Positions 47,157 to 58,726 of a DNA stretch of 64,000 bases are shown here, in pieces. The notes below the pieces were generated by a model that saw only the letters and a program-made list of their open reading frames with translations, was not told the DNA's origin and did no database searches. Each line of letters opens with the position of its first letter. Position 1 is the stretch's first letter. Origin of the DNA: Datura wrightii. Its lineage: Eukaryota > Streptophyta > Magnoliopsida > Solanales > Solanaceae. Location of the stretch: positions 6,368,501 to 6,432,500 of the forward strand of contig JASDFA010000008.1 in assembly GCA_035772735.1 (NCBI GenBank), written 5' to 3'. The position numbers and the translations under genes were made by a program.

Positions 47157-48190
47157 ACTAGAGGTTGAATCCTATTATGAAGGAGGTGGTGAAGAAAGAG
47201 GTGATAAAGTGGCTAGATGCAGGTGTCATCTATCCTATGTCGAATAGTAACTGGGTGAGCCCTATCCAGTCTATCCCAAAGAAAGGTGGGATTACAGTGG
47301 TGCAAAATGATAAAGATGAGTTGATTCCGCAAAGAACAGTCACAGGATGGTGGCAAATTTGCATCGATTACCGCAAGCTTAACACAAGCCAGTAAAAAGG
47401 ATCGCTTCCCACTATCCTTCATGGGCCAGATGTTGGATAGGTTGGCTGGACATAATTATTACTGTTTCCTTGATTGGTACTCTAGGTACAACTAGATCGT
47501 TTGTGCAAGTTGTTGGAAAAGGATGTTAATTTCTCATTCGATGTAGAGTATATGCAGGCATTTAATGCTTTGAAGGAAAAGTTAATAACAACCTCGATTA
47601 TGATTTCTCTAGACTAGTCATTACCATTCATTGTAATATGTGATGCCAGTGATTTTGCCATTGGAGTTGTTCTAGGGTAGAACAGAGGAAAGAGATTTTA
47701 GTCCATCTATTATGCAAGAAAATCACTAGATGCAACTCAAAAAATCATACAGTGACTGAGAAGGAGTTATTGGTAATGGTGTTTGCCTTTGACAAATTCA
47801 GTGCTTATCTAGTGGGCACAAATGTGGTGGTATGCACTGATCATGCTGCGATCATACATTTGCTTTTGAAGAAGGATGTTAAGACAACGCTTATCCTATG
47901 GATATTGTTACTACAGGAGTTTGATATTAAGATCAAAATGAAAAGGCATAGAAAATCAGGTAGCATATCATCTTTCTCGACTGGAGGATAGGAAGCATAT
48001 TGATATGAACTGGGAATTTTGCATACATTCCCTGATGAACAATTGTTAGCTGTCGATATAACTTAGCTTCCATGGTATAAAAACATAGTAAATTTTTCGG
48101 TAAGTGTAGTATACCATTCGGGTGCAACTTCGGACAGGAAAAGAGGTGGCTCCTTTATGATAACAAGTTTTACATCTGGGATGAGCCATT
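47157..48190 (+). pseudogene. Element D RT-RNase H with internal deletion
   Basis: RLNPIMKEVVKKEVIKWLDAGVIYP, VPKKGG-like IPKKGG, ICIDYRKLN (open to 47395), then broken wording CFLDWYSRYN up to about 47507. There it jumps to KLLEKDVNF-type sequence, so the RT palm with the MDDF active site is deleted. RNase H follows: IVICDASDFAIGVVLG, VTEKELLVMVFAFDKFSAYLVG, VVCTDHAAIIHLL (47752 onward). Confidence 0.87.
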
Positions 48191-49436
48191 CATGTACAAT
48201 GTGGGTCCAAAACAACTGGTCAAAAGATATGTTCCTGAAGGTGAAGTGCAGAAAACTTTGGAGAGTTATCATTCCTCCCCTATGGGGGACATTATAGCAG
48301 AGATAGCACCCTACAAAGGTCCTTCAATCAGAATTTTATTGGATTCGAGAATGCATATGCATTCGCATAATCTTGTGACAGATGTTAGAGAATAGGGAAT
48401 ATATCTAGAAGGCATGAGATGCCTAAAAAGGGCATTATGGAGATAGAAGTGCTTGATTGTTGGGGAATTAATTTCATAGGGTCATTCATCCCATCGAACT
48501 GAAACAAGTACATCCCTGTAGCTATGGACTACGTGTCAAAATGGGTGGAGGCAGTATTGTTACCTACAAATGATGCTCAAGTGGTAATCAGGTTTCTAAT
48601 GAAGAATACTTTCACCCATTTTGGGACACCTCGAGCTATCATCAGTGATGAAGGTATGCATTTTTGTAACCAACTTTTCAATAACTTGTTGGTTAAGTAT
48701 AATGTGAAGCCCAAGGTAGCCACCACCTATCACTCACAGACCAGCGGGTAGGTGGAAGTTTCTAATCGAGAAATCAAAAGAATCCTCGATAAGATAGTAG
48801 ACCAAATAGGAAAGATTGGTCTCACAAACTGAATGATGCACTTTAGGCCAACAAGACTACTTTAAAAAGATATTTCAGAAACTCACCATATAGGTTGGCC
48901 TCCGAAAAAGCATATCATTTGCCAGTTGAGCTAGAGCACCAAGCGTATTGGGCCATTCAAAAGTTGAATATGGATATGTAGGTTGTGGGAGAGGAAAGCT
49001 TGTTTGCGCTCAATGAGATTGACCAGTTCTGTGTACTTGGCCATTCAAAGGTTGAATATAGATATGTAGGATGTGGGAGAGAAAAGGTTGTTGCAGCTCA
49101 ATGAGCATGATTAATTCCGCTTTAGTGCATATGAATACGACAAGTTATACAAGGAGTGGACAAAGAAATTGCATGATAAGTACATCCAGCCTTGTGAGTT
49201 TAGGCCAAGACATATGGTGTTGGTCTACAATTCCATGTTAAAGTTGTTTGGGGTAAAGCTGAGGTTGAAGTGGTCAGACCCTATTGAGAAAGTGAATGTG
49301 ACTGTGAATGGTGCAGTGTAATTGAAGCCTTTTGGGTCATACAGGAACTTCTTGGTTAATGGCCAAAGGGTGAAGCACTACTATAGAGGCGAATTTGATA
49401 GAAGGAAGACTTCGATTTCCTTGAAAGGAGAGTGAG
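48191..49436 (+). pseudogene. Element D integrase with internal tandem duplication
   Basis: Core MDYVSKWVEAVLLPTNDAQVV, FGTPRAIISDEGMHFCNQLFNN, YHSQTSG-stop-VEVSNREIKRIL. C-terminal wording FEPGQ/VLVYNSMLKLFG-like. An ~89-bp direct duplication (48948-49036 and 49037-49125) repeats the AIQKLNMDM region. Stops and frameshifts throughout. Confidence 0.87.
48948..49125. repeat. ~89-bp tandem duplication in D integrase
   Basis: GGCCATTCAAAAGTTGAATA and GGCCATTCAAAGGTTGAATA start the two copies. The copies differ at several bases, so the duplication is not recent. It is absent from F. Confidence 0.85.
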
Positions 49437-49469
49437 AAGTCTTGCATCATGTCGCTACGTTAAATCAAG

Positions 49470-49545
49470 TATTGCATAGGAGGCAACCCATGAACGTCAT
49501 GCCACGGCTATAAATAAGGCATTTGTGGGAGGCAACCCATCTTTA
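49470..49545 (+). promoter_or_regulatory. Paired GGGAGGCAACCC motifs flanking TATAAATAAGG (element D)
   Basis: AGGAGGCAACCC (49478-49489), CTATAAATAAGG (49508-49519), GGGAGGCAACCC (49527-49538), straight after integrase. It is mirrored in F and, as a single motif, in C. Confidence 0.65.
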
Positions 49546-50077
49546 TGATGCATTTTTCTTTTTCAGAGACGGACAAGGAACTTGAGGAGGATGAATATGG
49601 AAAAGAACATGAAAAAAAATATGTCAAGTATGGGGCGTACCATTTGGAGCACCGCGCTAGGATGAAAACTTCAAAAAAATTTTCCAGGTTGGCATATTGC
49701 CTAGGGCATTGTGCCAGGTGTCAAACATTAGAAGTAATTCTTGGACATCATGGCGACATGGCCGGCGCACTGCGCTACGACTCAGAAGTTTGAAATTTTT
49801 TCCAAGTGTTGGGCATATTAGGTGGCGCATCACGCCAAGGGTATATGAGTGAAATTTTTTTATTGGGTCCAAGGGTCTACCCGACCAACGATACTAAATT
49901 GATTTAAAACCCTATCCCCCACCCATTATTTTTATTTTCCACTCATCCTCTCTGTCTAAAAATAAGAAAAAAAACACGTTTCTCTCCCTCTCTCTAAAGT
50001 CGTAACTCCAATTCCCCAATTCCACCATTGTTGTCTTCTCTAGAGCTTGGTGAAGCAAGATTCTCCACTTCAAATAA
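49546..50077 (+). promoter_or_regulatory. Element D internal palindrome block and leader
   Basis: Words such as GGAGCACCGCGCTAGG, GGCGCACTGCGCTACG and GGCGCATCACGCC at 49637-49845 alternate with AAAACTTCAAAAAAATTTTCC-like spacers. A TTTTTATTTTCCAC stretch and a CT-rich leader follow. It lies between integrase and the accessory ORF. Inferred promoter region. Confidence 0.55.
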
Positions 50078-52523
50078 GTAAATTTCTTCTATCCTTTAGT
50101 GTCACGACCAAAACATAGGACCGGACCGAGAAACGAAATCTAGAATCATGAATTGCTCCACATTAACCCATGGCATGAACATAATAACTAAAGAACATAC
50201 ATCAAGCGAAAGCTAACAAATGAAACATGAATACACGGAAGTTAGAATACACATCAGCCATAAAGAGTCAACACTAGCAAGGATGAAATTCTACATATTG
50301 TCATTTAAGCCTCTAACATATCTAAAGAGCTGATGGGACAACATCCTCAACTTGCTCACTAAAGTCTTAAAACTGAAATTACATAACTCAATATCAAACT
50401 AAAGGCCCTCAATGATGAGGACTCATCAACGAGAGAAACTGAACTAACCTGCGGGAAAACTAGCTAGCGACAGAACTGAGTTTTATCATCTGAACCTGTA
50501 TTATTAAATGATACAACATAGAATATGCGGTCAATACTTGGAATGTGCTAAATATCCAAGTTAAGTAAAAATATGTTGAGTAAGTATAAACTGAAATTAT
50601 GCATATAAACATAAATCATAAGACCATGAGAGTAATGACTTCATGCTAACATCTGAAAACATGTATAGTCATAAACTAAATTTAATATCTGAAAAGAGTG
50701 ATCCAAAGCTGAAATTAGAATCATGTGGCTTGCCATACTTGAAATCATAAGTAAAATCTTATAAACTGATCATTAGGTCAAACCAGCTGAAAACATAATA
50801 TCATAATTCATAAACATGCATAACTAAAACCACGAGGAATAATGGTAGACTAGTCTTAATCGAAAACCACCATGTATGAGCGCACGATGATCACACATCT
50901 TTCCCATGCGGAGGAGGTCCATCCTATGCCTTTCAAGCGTGAAGGATAAGTAAGGTGTGATATCAAAGTGTGCCCTTGGGTGGGGAAATTCTGTCTTGAG
51001 AGGTCAAAAAATGTATACCTATTTTGGCGCGTAATTTATAAGACCGGAGAACCTTCGAACCCCAAGCCTACTCGGTGCTAGACACTACTCCCAAAACATG
51101 CATGGTGATCATATAATCATATTCTCAAAAAATAACTTGAATTTGAACATTGGGGAGTCTTGACTCCAAAATATAGATCTATCAACTTATCTTATTAGCC
51201 TTGGCCAAATCATGAAACATATGTAACTCATGTGGGCTTGCCCAAATCATAAAATTATGCATACTTGAAATATACTTCATAAGGAAAATCATGATTTCAT
51301 ACATCGTTAATTTGTAAATGTTCATTCATGCTAGATACCTCATCATATTTGAAATCGTAAATCATAAACCTGACTTTTCATGAAACTTGTATAATTGGGC
51401 AAAATTTTCGAAAAGTTGAAATCATGATTTTATAGTCTAGGTATAAAATCTCCCCTGAATTTTCAATCATACTATGAAACGTAGAGGGGATTGACCCATA
51501 AACAATGTATAGATAATTTCATAAAATTGGGTTAAAACCCCATAAGATCATGAATTTGATTTAGAACTTGAATTCATAGAATTAAGGAAAATTTTGAAAA
51601 TGAGAGTGAAATAAACTCTCATTCATAGCCCTACATACCTGGGTGAGCTGAATCTATAATTGTCTATTAAAGACCAAGAGATTTGGGGAAGAAATTGAAG
51701 GATTTAACCTTGATCTTTAATAGAAAAACTCTAAACTTGCATGCATGGGAGTTGAATGAATTAGAATAGGTTAAACTCCCTTAATACACTTCTTTTATAG
51801 CTTAAAATGACGTAATTTGGGACATAAAAGCTTAGGAATTATGAAAACACCCTTACTAATTTTACAAAAAATTACCTAATGCCGGAAGTAACGACCCACA
51901 CCACGAGTCATACTTCAATACGAAAACTCATGGTTAGCTCTCAATGTTGCTACTGTTTCACCCTGACTTTTGTAATTTCCCACAGGTCAAACCATGACTC
52001 GTACCATCAACGACGGGTTGTTGGACCCATTCTTTACCACTTCTGTCAATTCCTTTGCCCCTTCCTATGAGTGCAGGCCACGACTCGTTATTCCTCACAA
52101 TGAGTTATACCATGATCTTTAACATCCAACCCTGACACTCCTGAACCAACCAACGACTCCCTACCATGATTTGTTGTTTGCCACAATGAGTCATACTAAG
52201 AGTCATACCTTCCAAGCGTAACACCTAAGAAGCTTCTCACGACCCCTAACATTGACTCGTTACAGGATCCCATGAGTCGTACCTTGACTCACTGCTATTG
52301 AACTCCTCCTGCGGGTTTTGACCACGAACAGTTCCCACGACTCCTCACTTCTCACCATGACTTTTACACTGAGTCATCCTGTGAAATGATTTCCCCCTTT
52401 TCTACTAATCACATTTCTAATCCAAAGTCTGGCCTTGAAAACTTTTGGGGCATTACATTTAGTATTATCTTCCTCAAAAGAATGCTCACTAAGCTAATTT
52501 TGCTGTGATGTTGTTTGTGGTAG
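50078..52523 (+). other. Candidate 5'-UTR intron of the D accessory ORF, containing solo LTR S4
   Basis: Donor AATAA|GTAAAT (50078), acceptor GTTTGTGGTAG| (52523), nine bases before ATG. Without S4 only about 84 bp remain, versus 668 in F, so D has lost most of the intron. Confidence 0.5.
50100..52457 (-). repeat. S4: solo Tekay-like LTR in D
   Basis: 2358 bp, TGTCACGACC...GCATTACA on plus. TSD TTTAG (50095-50099, 52458-52462). A-family relative but clearly diverged. It keeps the hairpin region (50480-50560) and ACGACTCGT-like words (51885-52380). Confidence 0.93.
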
Positions 52524-52532
52524 GTAAGTGTT

Positions 52533-53415
52533 ATGGATTCACGTGCAAACAAAGGCAAGGAGGTTGCAACTTCAAGAAAAGGTTTCAAGCGGTTGAGAGA
52601 GTGAGTTGAAGCTAGCTCTACATCCCCGAGAGCACCCCCTTCTAGGAGATTCGGAGCTTAGGTTGTTGAGGAGCATGGCCTAAAATTATTCGATGTGCAA
52701 AAACATACCAAATACTACCTGGAGAAATAGATTATCGAAGGTGGTTTGGAAATTGAGTTCCCAGCCATCCATGAAATTGACCATAAATTGGGGTTGGGAT
52801 ATGTGATTGCTAAGACAAAAGAGTGTAATCTCACTCTAGCGAGGGAGTTTTATGCCAACTGAACATGGCTTATGGGGGGAGCACAAAAGTCTGAGTGAGG
52901 GTCAAGTGTTTCATTTCACTGTAAGATCATTCAATGAATTTCTTAACACACTAGTTGAGGACCCAGAGATATAGTTTTAGTTTCTTGAGAAGCCCCCTTA
53001 TGGAGATATTCACCAGATTTTATGTAGAGAGAACTCAGCTAGTAGGTGGACACGGAGTGAGATTGGTGGTCATTCTACAGTTTCATTATCCTACTTGACC
53101 AAGGACTCTAGAGTATGGATCACCGAGATCACTCGAGAGAGGGTAGTATTTGTGTACATGCTGATGAAAGGGTTGCCGATAAGCTTTGGTTCAGTGCTTA
53201 GAGACAACATACGGAGTCCATGGACAATTGTTGATGGAGATATTGTTATGGAGGCCTGTTGACCCAATACTTGAGGGAGCATAGCATTGAAAATTAAGAG
53301 GCTAACGTCCTAGGGCACTTGGCCAGGAAGTTGATAGTCAGGGCACTTAGAAGGGCACTTGGCTGTAGAGTGTCATTAATTTCTGTTAGAGTGTTGACTA
53401 TTTGTAATAACTAGT
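52533..53415 (+). pseudogene. Element D accessory ORF (broken)
   Basis: MDSRANKGKEVATSRKGFKRLRE then a stop; RRFGA...VVEEHGLKLFDVQKHTKYYLEK, stop; LGLGYVIAKTKECNLTLAREFYAN; ITRERVVFVYMLMKGLPISFGSVL; GLLTQYLREHSIEN; TWPGS/HLARKLIVRALRRALG. The NLxLxREFYAN and RxxxVYxLMKGL motifs match C (NLHLVRELYAN, VYALMKGL). The acidic tail present in C and F is not evident. Function unknown. Confidence 0.78.
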
Positions 53416-54911
53416 AAGTGGATGGTTGTGGAGACGGTAGTCATGATATGCTATGTGCTTGTTTGGTTCGTTTTTTATTTTGTTTTCAATTGAATTTTTA
53501 TATTTTTTTTAATGATGAGTCCTTCATAGATGTAGTGATTAGGCCTAATGATGGATGGATGAAGACCATCGTAAGGGAAACTTAGTCATGGATTTTTTTC
53601 TTTTTTAGGGGTAAAAACCACCATTTGTGTGGTCTTGATATTTTACTTTGGAGATAAGCTAGAAGGTATGGATTGTTCATCTGAAATGAATGAGAAGTGA
53701 AAATTTTATGAGAAACATATAAGTTCTTTATGTTGACTAAAGAGATGTAAAAATAGGACTTAATAATGAAGATTCATTCAATATGATTGTTTTAGATATG
53801 TGGTCATAGGAAATCAATTCAAGCCATGATACCGTCGGAGGTGATCTTATAACTATTGTGTTTCATGCATAGGATAACATCTAGAACTTGCCTGGCGTGT
53901 GCGTATGTTCACCAATTTTCAAAGCGGTAAAACATGATCAAGGAATTTCATTGAATACCCATGTTTTGTTACTTATTGTTTGCACAACCTGTGAAATTTT
54001 CCATAGTCAACCCCATTAAGCTTATAATGCTATATCATTTCTATCCAAATGAGATGCCTATCCCCTTTTTGGTTGAGCCTACATGAATTTGATCCAAAAG
54101 AGGCCCTAATGCACTTTATAGTAACACTAATGAGGAAAATTGAGAATGTGGGCTGGACAAGAGAAAAATAAAGAAGGGTGACCATTTAATAAAATGCTTA
54201 CTTTATGCTATAACCAAAGAAAGAAAGAAAAACTCTTAACAATAGATTGTTTTGGTTGATCTTACAGAAGAAACTAGCAGTGAAGTAGTGAAAAAATGCA
54301 TGAGATAAGAAAAGGGATTAGTTAAGGAAGTGTAAGTGCAGGCAGTAAAGCTGAGGGGTGCAAAGGAAGAATAAAGTAAAAATGTTTTCTTAAAGTGCTT
54401 AGGATTGGTGGCCACTATTTGCCAAATAATTCTTACTTGCACCTTAGCCGACATTACAATCATCAAAGTCCTTATGACTTATTCGTTTTGATTAATTGGT
54501 TAATCTAACTATATATGAAAGGCAATCCTATGGTATGTTGCATATGTTTGAAATATCATTTGGGAGAGTAAGTGTGCCTTGTTAATTTGTGTTGCAAGTG
54601 TTTTGCATGCTAATATGAGTGAAAGAAGGGGAATCATTAAAATAAGTGAGGGAACAAGATGGCTAGAATTGGTGGACTATGCATCACATTTTTCGAACTT
54701 AATCATGTTGTCCCTATTCTAATAAAGAACAGTATTTATAGAGAGTATGTAGTTTCAAATGAAAAGCTCTTCATTGTGTATGTCTTATTGTTGCTTGTAA
54801 ACTGGTGAACTACCTATCCTGATGTTTTGCAATTCTAGCTGCCTGAGTGTGAATTGATAGAGGTGATAAGTGGTGTGCAATGAAGTTGTGTTGAATAAAA
54901 TTAGGGAGTTG
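53416..54911 (+). other. Element D 3' untranslated region
   Basis: About 1.5 kb without coding signal. It contains GATGGATGGATGAAGACC (about 53552) and other stretches shared with F and C 3' regions. Confidence 0.72.
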
Positions 54912-54945
54912 TTCGAGGACGAATAACAGTTTAAGTTTGACCTAA
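54912..54945 (+). promoter_or_regulatory. Element D TTCGAGGACGAA box and degenerate polypurine tract
   Basis: Box at 54912-54923. The tract before the LTR reads AGTTTAAGTTTGACCTAA, a decayed form of C's AAGTGTGGGGTAAG. Confidence 0.75.
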
Positions 54946-56378
54946 TGATCTTGGACGTATTTATATTCCTTCTTGGCATATTTTACCCATATCTTGCCAT
55001 GTTTCAAGAAAAATATCCTTATGAAATTCAATATTTTCATGCATCTGTGGTTGAAAAGAGTTAATGGATGTGTTTAGACGATGTTTGCAGGAAAAAAAAT
55101 GGAAAAATACCCAAAAAAAAGGAGAAATCAAAGAAAGTTAAAGTTGCAAGGTTTGATGAAAGAAGAATTCAAAGAAAATTGATATGGTGAGATGGCTGGC
55201 TAAGTGTGCCAGACCATGAACTTCAGTGGAATCTTTTCACAAAGTGGTGAGATGCCTAGCGTGGCATGCCATAGAAGAAAAACAACCGAAAATTATCTAA
55301 CACCAAGGCATGGGTAGTGGAATGGCGCGCCACCCGTTAAACTTTAGAGAAAAGTGTTTCGCTACAAGGCGAAATGGGAGGGCTGGCTCACCATCTCATA
55401 AACTCCAGAGAATTTTGTCTAATACCTTGGAAAGATGAGAGGCATGGCGCACCAAGACCCAAACTTCAGATGAAGCCCACGCACAGGTTGGTTCTATGCC
55501 TGGCATGGAACGCCAGGGTTGTTATTGGGAAGATCTTTCAAATTCCAAAAGCTGAATTACTTAGAGAAAAAATGGGAATCTTTTTTATGACTATAAATAC
55601 GTCACTATGGCATCTGTAAAACATTTTGATGATTTTTCAGAAGAACACAAAAACTAGAGTTCCATCTTTTATGTTTTCTTCTTTAATTTACTTCACTATA
55701 TTTTTGTATGAGAATAAAAATTATTATGGTTTTCCAGTTGAACATGGGTGGGTAAAAAACTTAATCTAGGGTTTTGGCCACAAGCATGAAGGTTGTAGTT
55801 TAAAGTTCATTTATGCTAGACATTTAAATCTTCTTTTAAGATTGTTTATACTTTCTTGGTTTGTTTGTTAGTCTAATCATATATTGAATGATATGTATTG
55901 ACTAATGTGTTAAACTCAAAATAGGGAACATATGAGTGTAAATAAAATAATAGAGTAGGTTTCGATTCCCTGAAAAGAAGAAAGGGAATTGGATTCCTTG
56001 TTATGGGTAAAGATATACCTTGTAACCCTACTTAGTTGAATCAGGTATCTATAATCGGCGTTTCACTTTTCTCATGCAACTATAGGAATATAGGTGCTAG
56101 GGTTAGTGAGATAGTTCTTGAATACTCATAAGAATAAGTCGAGAAATGAATTCGTAATCTGAAACTAACAATCATGGAGACTAAATTTAGTTTACTTGGA
56201 CTTGATAACTTAATAGAATTTACTTTAACTCTTGCAAACCAATTTTCCTTCTCTTACGAATAGTGAAATAAGGATTCAAACTAAGATAATTATTTGATGA
56301 GTCTCTATGGGATGATATTTGGACTTCTGACTTACATTACTTGATGATGCCGTACACTTTCGTGTGTGCTTGTTGTCA
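54946..56378 (+). repeat. Element D 3' LTR (1433 bp)
   Basis: TGATCTTGG...TTGTTGTCA. CTATAAATAC at 55591-55600 follows a run of TGGCGCGCCA-like words in ~75-bp imperfect repeats (55180-55520). Homologous to the F LTRs. It is followed directly by gag of element I. Confidence 0.87.
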
Positions 56379-56600
56379 TAACCCGCATCCCCCGGAGCGC
56401 TCTATATATCTAATCAATAAAGTCTTGTAGGCCCTCATTCAGATCAGATTTCATAAAAATTGGAGGATCCAGACTCAAGAAATCACGAGCCTTAGAGCTT
56501 CCAAATGCACCACCTCTAGGCCATGCCACTACCTCTAACTACTAATCATAGATAGCTACCATCTAGGTTAGCAGTCGAACTGCTCCCTCAATACCTGTCA
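56379..56600 (-). pseudogene. Element I: Tekay-type gag fragment, outermost host
   Basis: Minus: GSSKARDFLSLDPPIFMKSDLNEGLQDFID-stop-IYRALRGM, matching the gag entry of B (VREFLALGPPQFTGSDQPEDPQDFL). It is bounded by the LTR of D on the left and that of G on the right, so both inserted into this gag. Confidence 0.82.
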
Positions 56601-58694
56601 TGTCCCGAAGTAGACCCGGATCATAAACATGGGACAAGGAACCCCAAGAGGTCCCAAGACGACTCATGGAATAAGCATAACTAACTTTATTCACATTATG
56701 AGGAAGACTAAACATAAAACATAGTGGAAACATGAACGTAATATAGCATAACATAACTATCGGGATGTACTAACATACATATCAGTTGAGTAGTACATAT
56801 GGTCTGAAAGCCTCTATCATGTAAGATAGGTTGATGGGACAACATCCCCAACTAACCTGGCAAAATGGAAGCAAAAGAACATCATCAATGTCTAGACATA
56901 TGGCCTTTGGAACATGAGGACTCACCAATAAAGCTGGTAGCTAACTCTGAGATGGACCACTGGTGGAGATGAGCCTGAGAATCGGGTCCTGTATCATGAA
57001 ATGATACAGCATAGAAAGTATGCAGTCAGTACGTGGAATGTACCAAGTATGCAAGGTAAATAAATGAACATTTAAAATATTCAAAATCTCATAAAACGTC
57101 ATAAGAGTAGGACAACATGCTCATGACATAAATATCGTAACATAACATGTCGTAAGGCTCAAGGTTTTCAAAACATTCACAATACGATCGTAATCGTAAT
57201 CATTGGGGAAAAGCTTAATTAAACGTGACTTGAGTCAATATAAATAAACATAATCATGCATAAATTATGAGGAATAGTGGGAGACTTCTCTTAATCGACA
57301 TACCCCATATGAGCACACATGGAGCCCGACTTGTAAACCTAGTCGGGAGGCCGTTCGTACCTTGCCAAGGTAGAACCATGAAAGTGTGACCACCATGAAG
57401 AGGACCATTTGGGCTAGGGGCAGTCACAAAGGAGGTCCCAACATACCTACGGTGGCACGTAGTTTATGAGATATGGGGCAGAACCTGGGCCCTGAACCTA
57501 CTCGGTGTTAGATACTACTCCCAAAACATATATAGTGCTAGTAGTATATCATGCATGAGTTCATGGGCTAGTTAATTCATGATAATCATAAACATGCTTG
57601 TACATATATGAACTAGCCATGAATCAAGGCCCGTGAGTCGGCCAAAACATAAATCATAGGATCCATGCATACATCTAGATTATACATATAACTTGTAAAT
57701 CCTCAAATCATGATGGGTAATTGAATAAATTCATATTTCAAATCATAGATCATGATGGATTTGTAAATATAAAAATTAGAGAGCAGATCATAAATAGATT
57801 CATCATAAATCATGGATAATTAGCCTTGATTTGGTAGAAATTGAAATCAAAGAATTTATAATCGAAATTAAATGGTAAATTTTGATCTAAATACACAAAA
57901 TATGAAATATATCATAAATCATAAAAACCCATTAGTAATTCATTAGTTTTTCTCAAAATTGAACTCAAACACAATAAGATTTTTGATAGATTTTTCATGA
58001 ATTCATAGGAAATAGGTATGGCTGTAAATAGAAACACCCATATGGAACCTTACATACCTGGGTGAGATTAGATTCTAAAGTTCTTAAATGCCCAAAGATG
58101 AATTGATAGGGAGAAGCTTGAAGAATAGCTTGATCTCTCTAAAATTTTTCTAACTTGCATGCATGGGTGAGAATAAATGAGTAATCTGAACTTAACCCCA
58201 TAAAAGGTGATTATTCATACCCCAAAACGTCATAGTTTAGGCCTTAGGAACTTAAAAATTATGAAAAGGCCCTTACTAAATTCGCAGGAAATTACTGCAA
58301 GGTGGTCCTAACAGACGACTAGAGGACTAGTCATTGGGGAAAATGGCTCGTTCCCTCGCTCGTCAGGTGCACTAACTGGCCTTGTCTTCTGGGCTCATAA
58401 TGATTAACACCACGACTCGTGGTCACCAGTCGTTAAGTACACTGCTTTTCTTTTCCCCATGCCACGGCTTACCTAATGACTCATGGGGTCTGACCACAAG
58501 TTGTTGCCATGCCCATGGGGACCCTTTTTCTTCCAACTTCTCGAACTCCTCCCTAACCTACCCATGAGTCACCTGACGACTTGTGGGATGTCCTCACGAG
58601 TCGTCTCACGACTCATACTGAATTTGAAGCATCAACTTTACCTTTTTCCCATTTCAACTCCTTGGTCCGATCTTTGAACTCCCGGGGTATAACA
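56601..58694 (-). repeat. Element G 3' LTR (2094 bp)
   Basis: TGTCCCGAAG...GGTATAACA. Same family as A. Hairpin region 56985-57060, palindrome words 58310-58625. Confidence 0.9.
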
Positions 58695-58726
58695 ATATCT
58701 CCCCCTTGGGAACATTCGTCCTCGAA
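58695..58726 (-). promoter_or_regulatory. Element G polypurine tract and TTCGAGGACGAA box
   Basis: Box 58715-58726, tract CCAAGGGGGAGATAT (minus) adjoining the LTR. Confidence 0.88.

Larger units (their letters stand above)
1..56378 (+). mobile_element. Element D: Athila-type Ty3/Gypsy retrotransposon, host of most other insertions
   Basis: Reconstructed by joining five segments (1-112, 21047-21247, 31058-31248, 47157-50099, 52458-56378) that continue one another when the inserted elements are removed. The joins were checked against the homologous stretch of element F (minus strand, 42880-43300). Order on the plus strand: protease-RT spacer, RT, RNase H, integrase, internal promoter-like block, accessory ORF, 3' LTR. 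The 5' LTR, gag and protease lie left of the window. D is inserted in a Tekay gag (element I). The base run after its LTR is TAACC, but the matching left duplication is outside the window. It is degenerate and its RT palm is deleted. Family assignment rests on homology to F and C and on Athila-like RT/INT wording. Confidence 0.85.
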
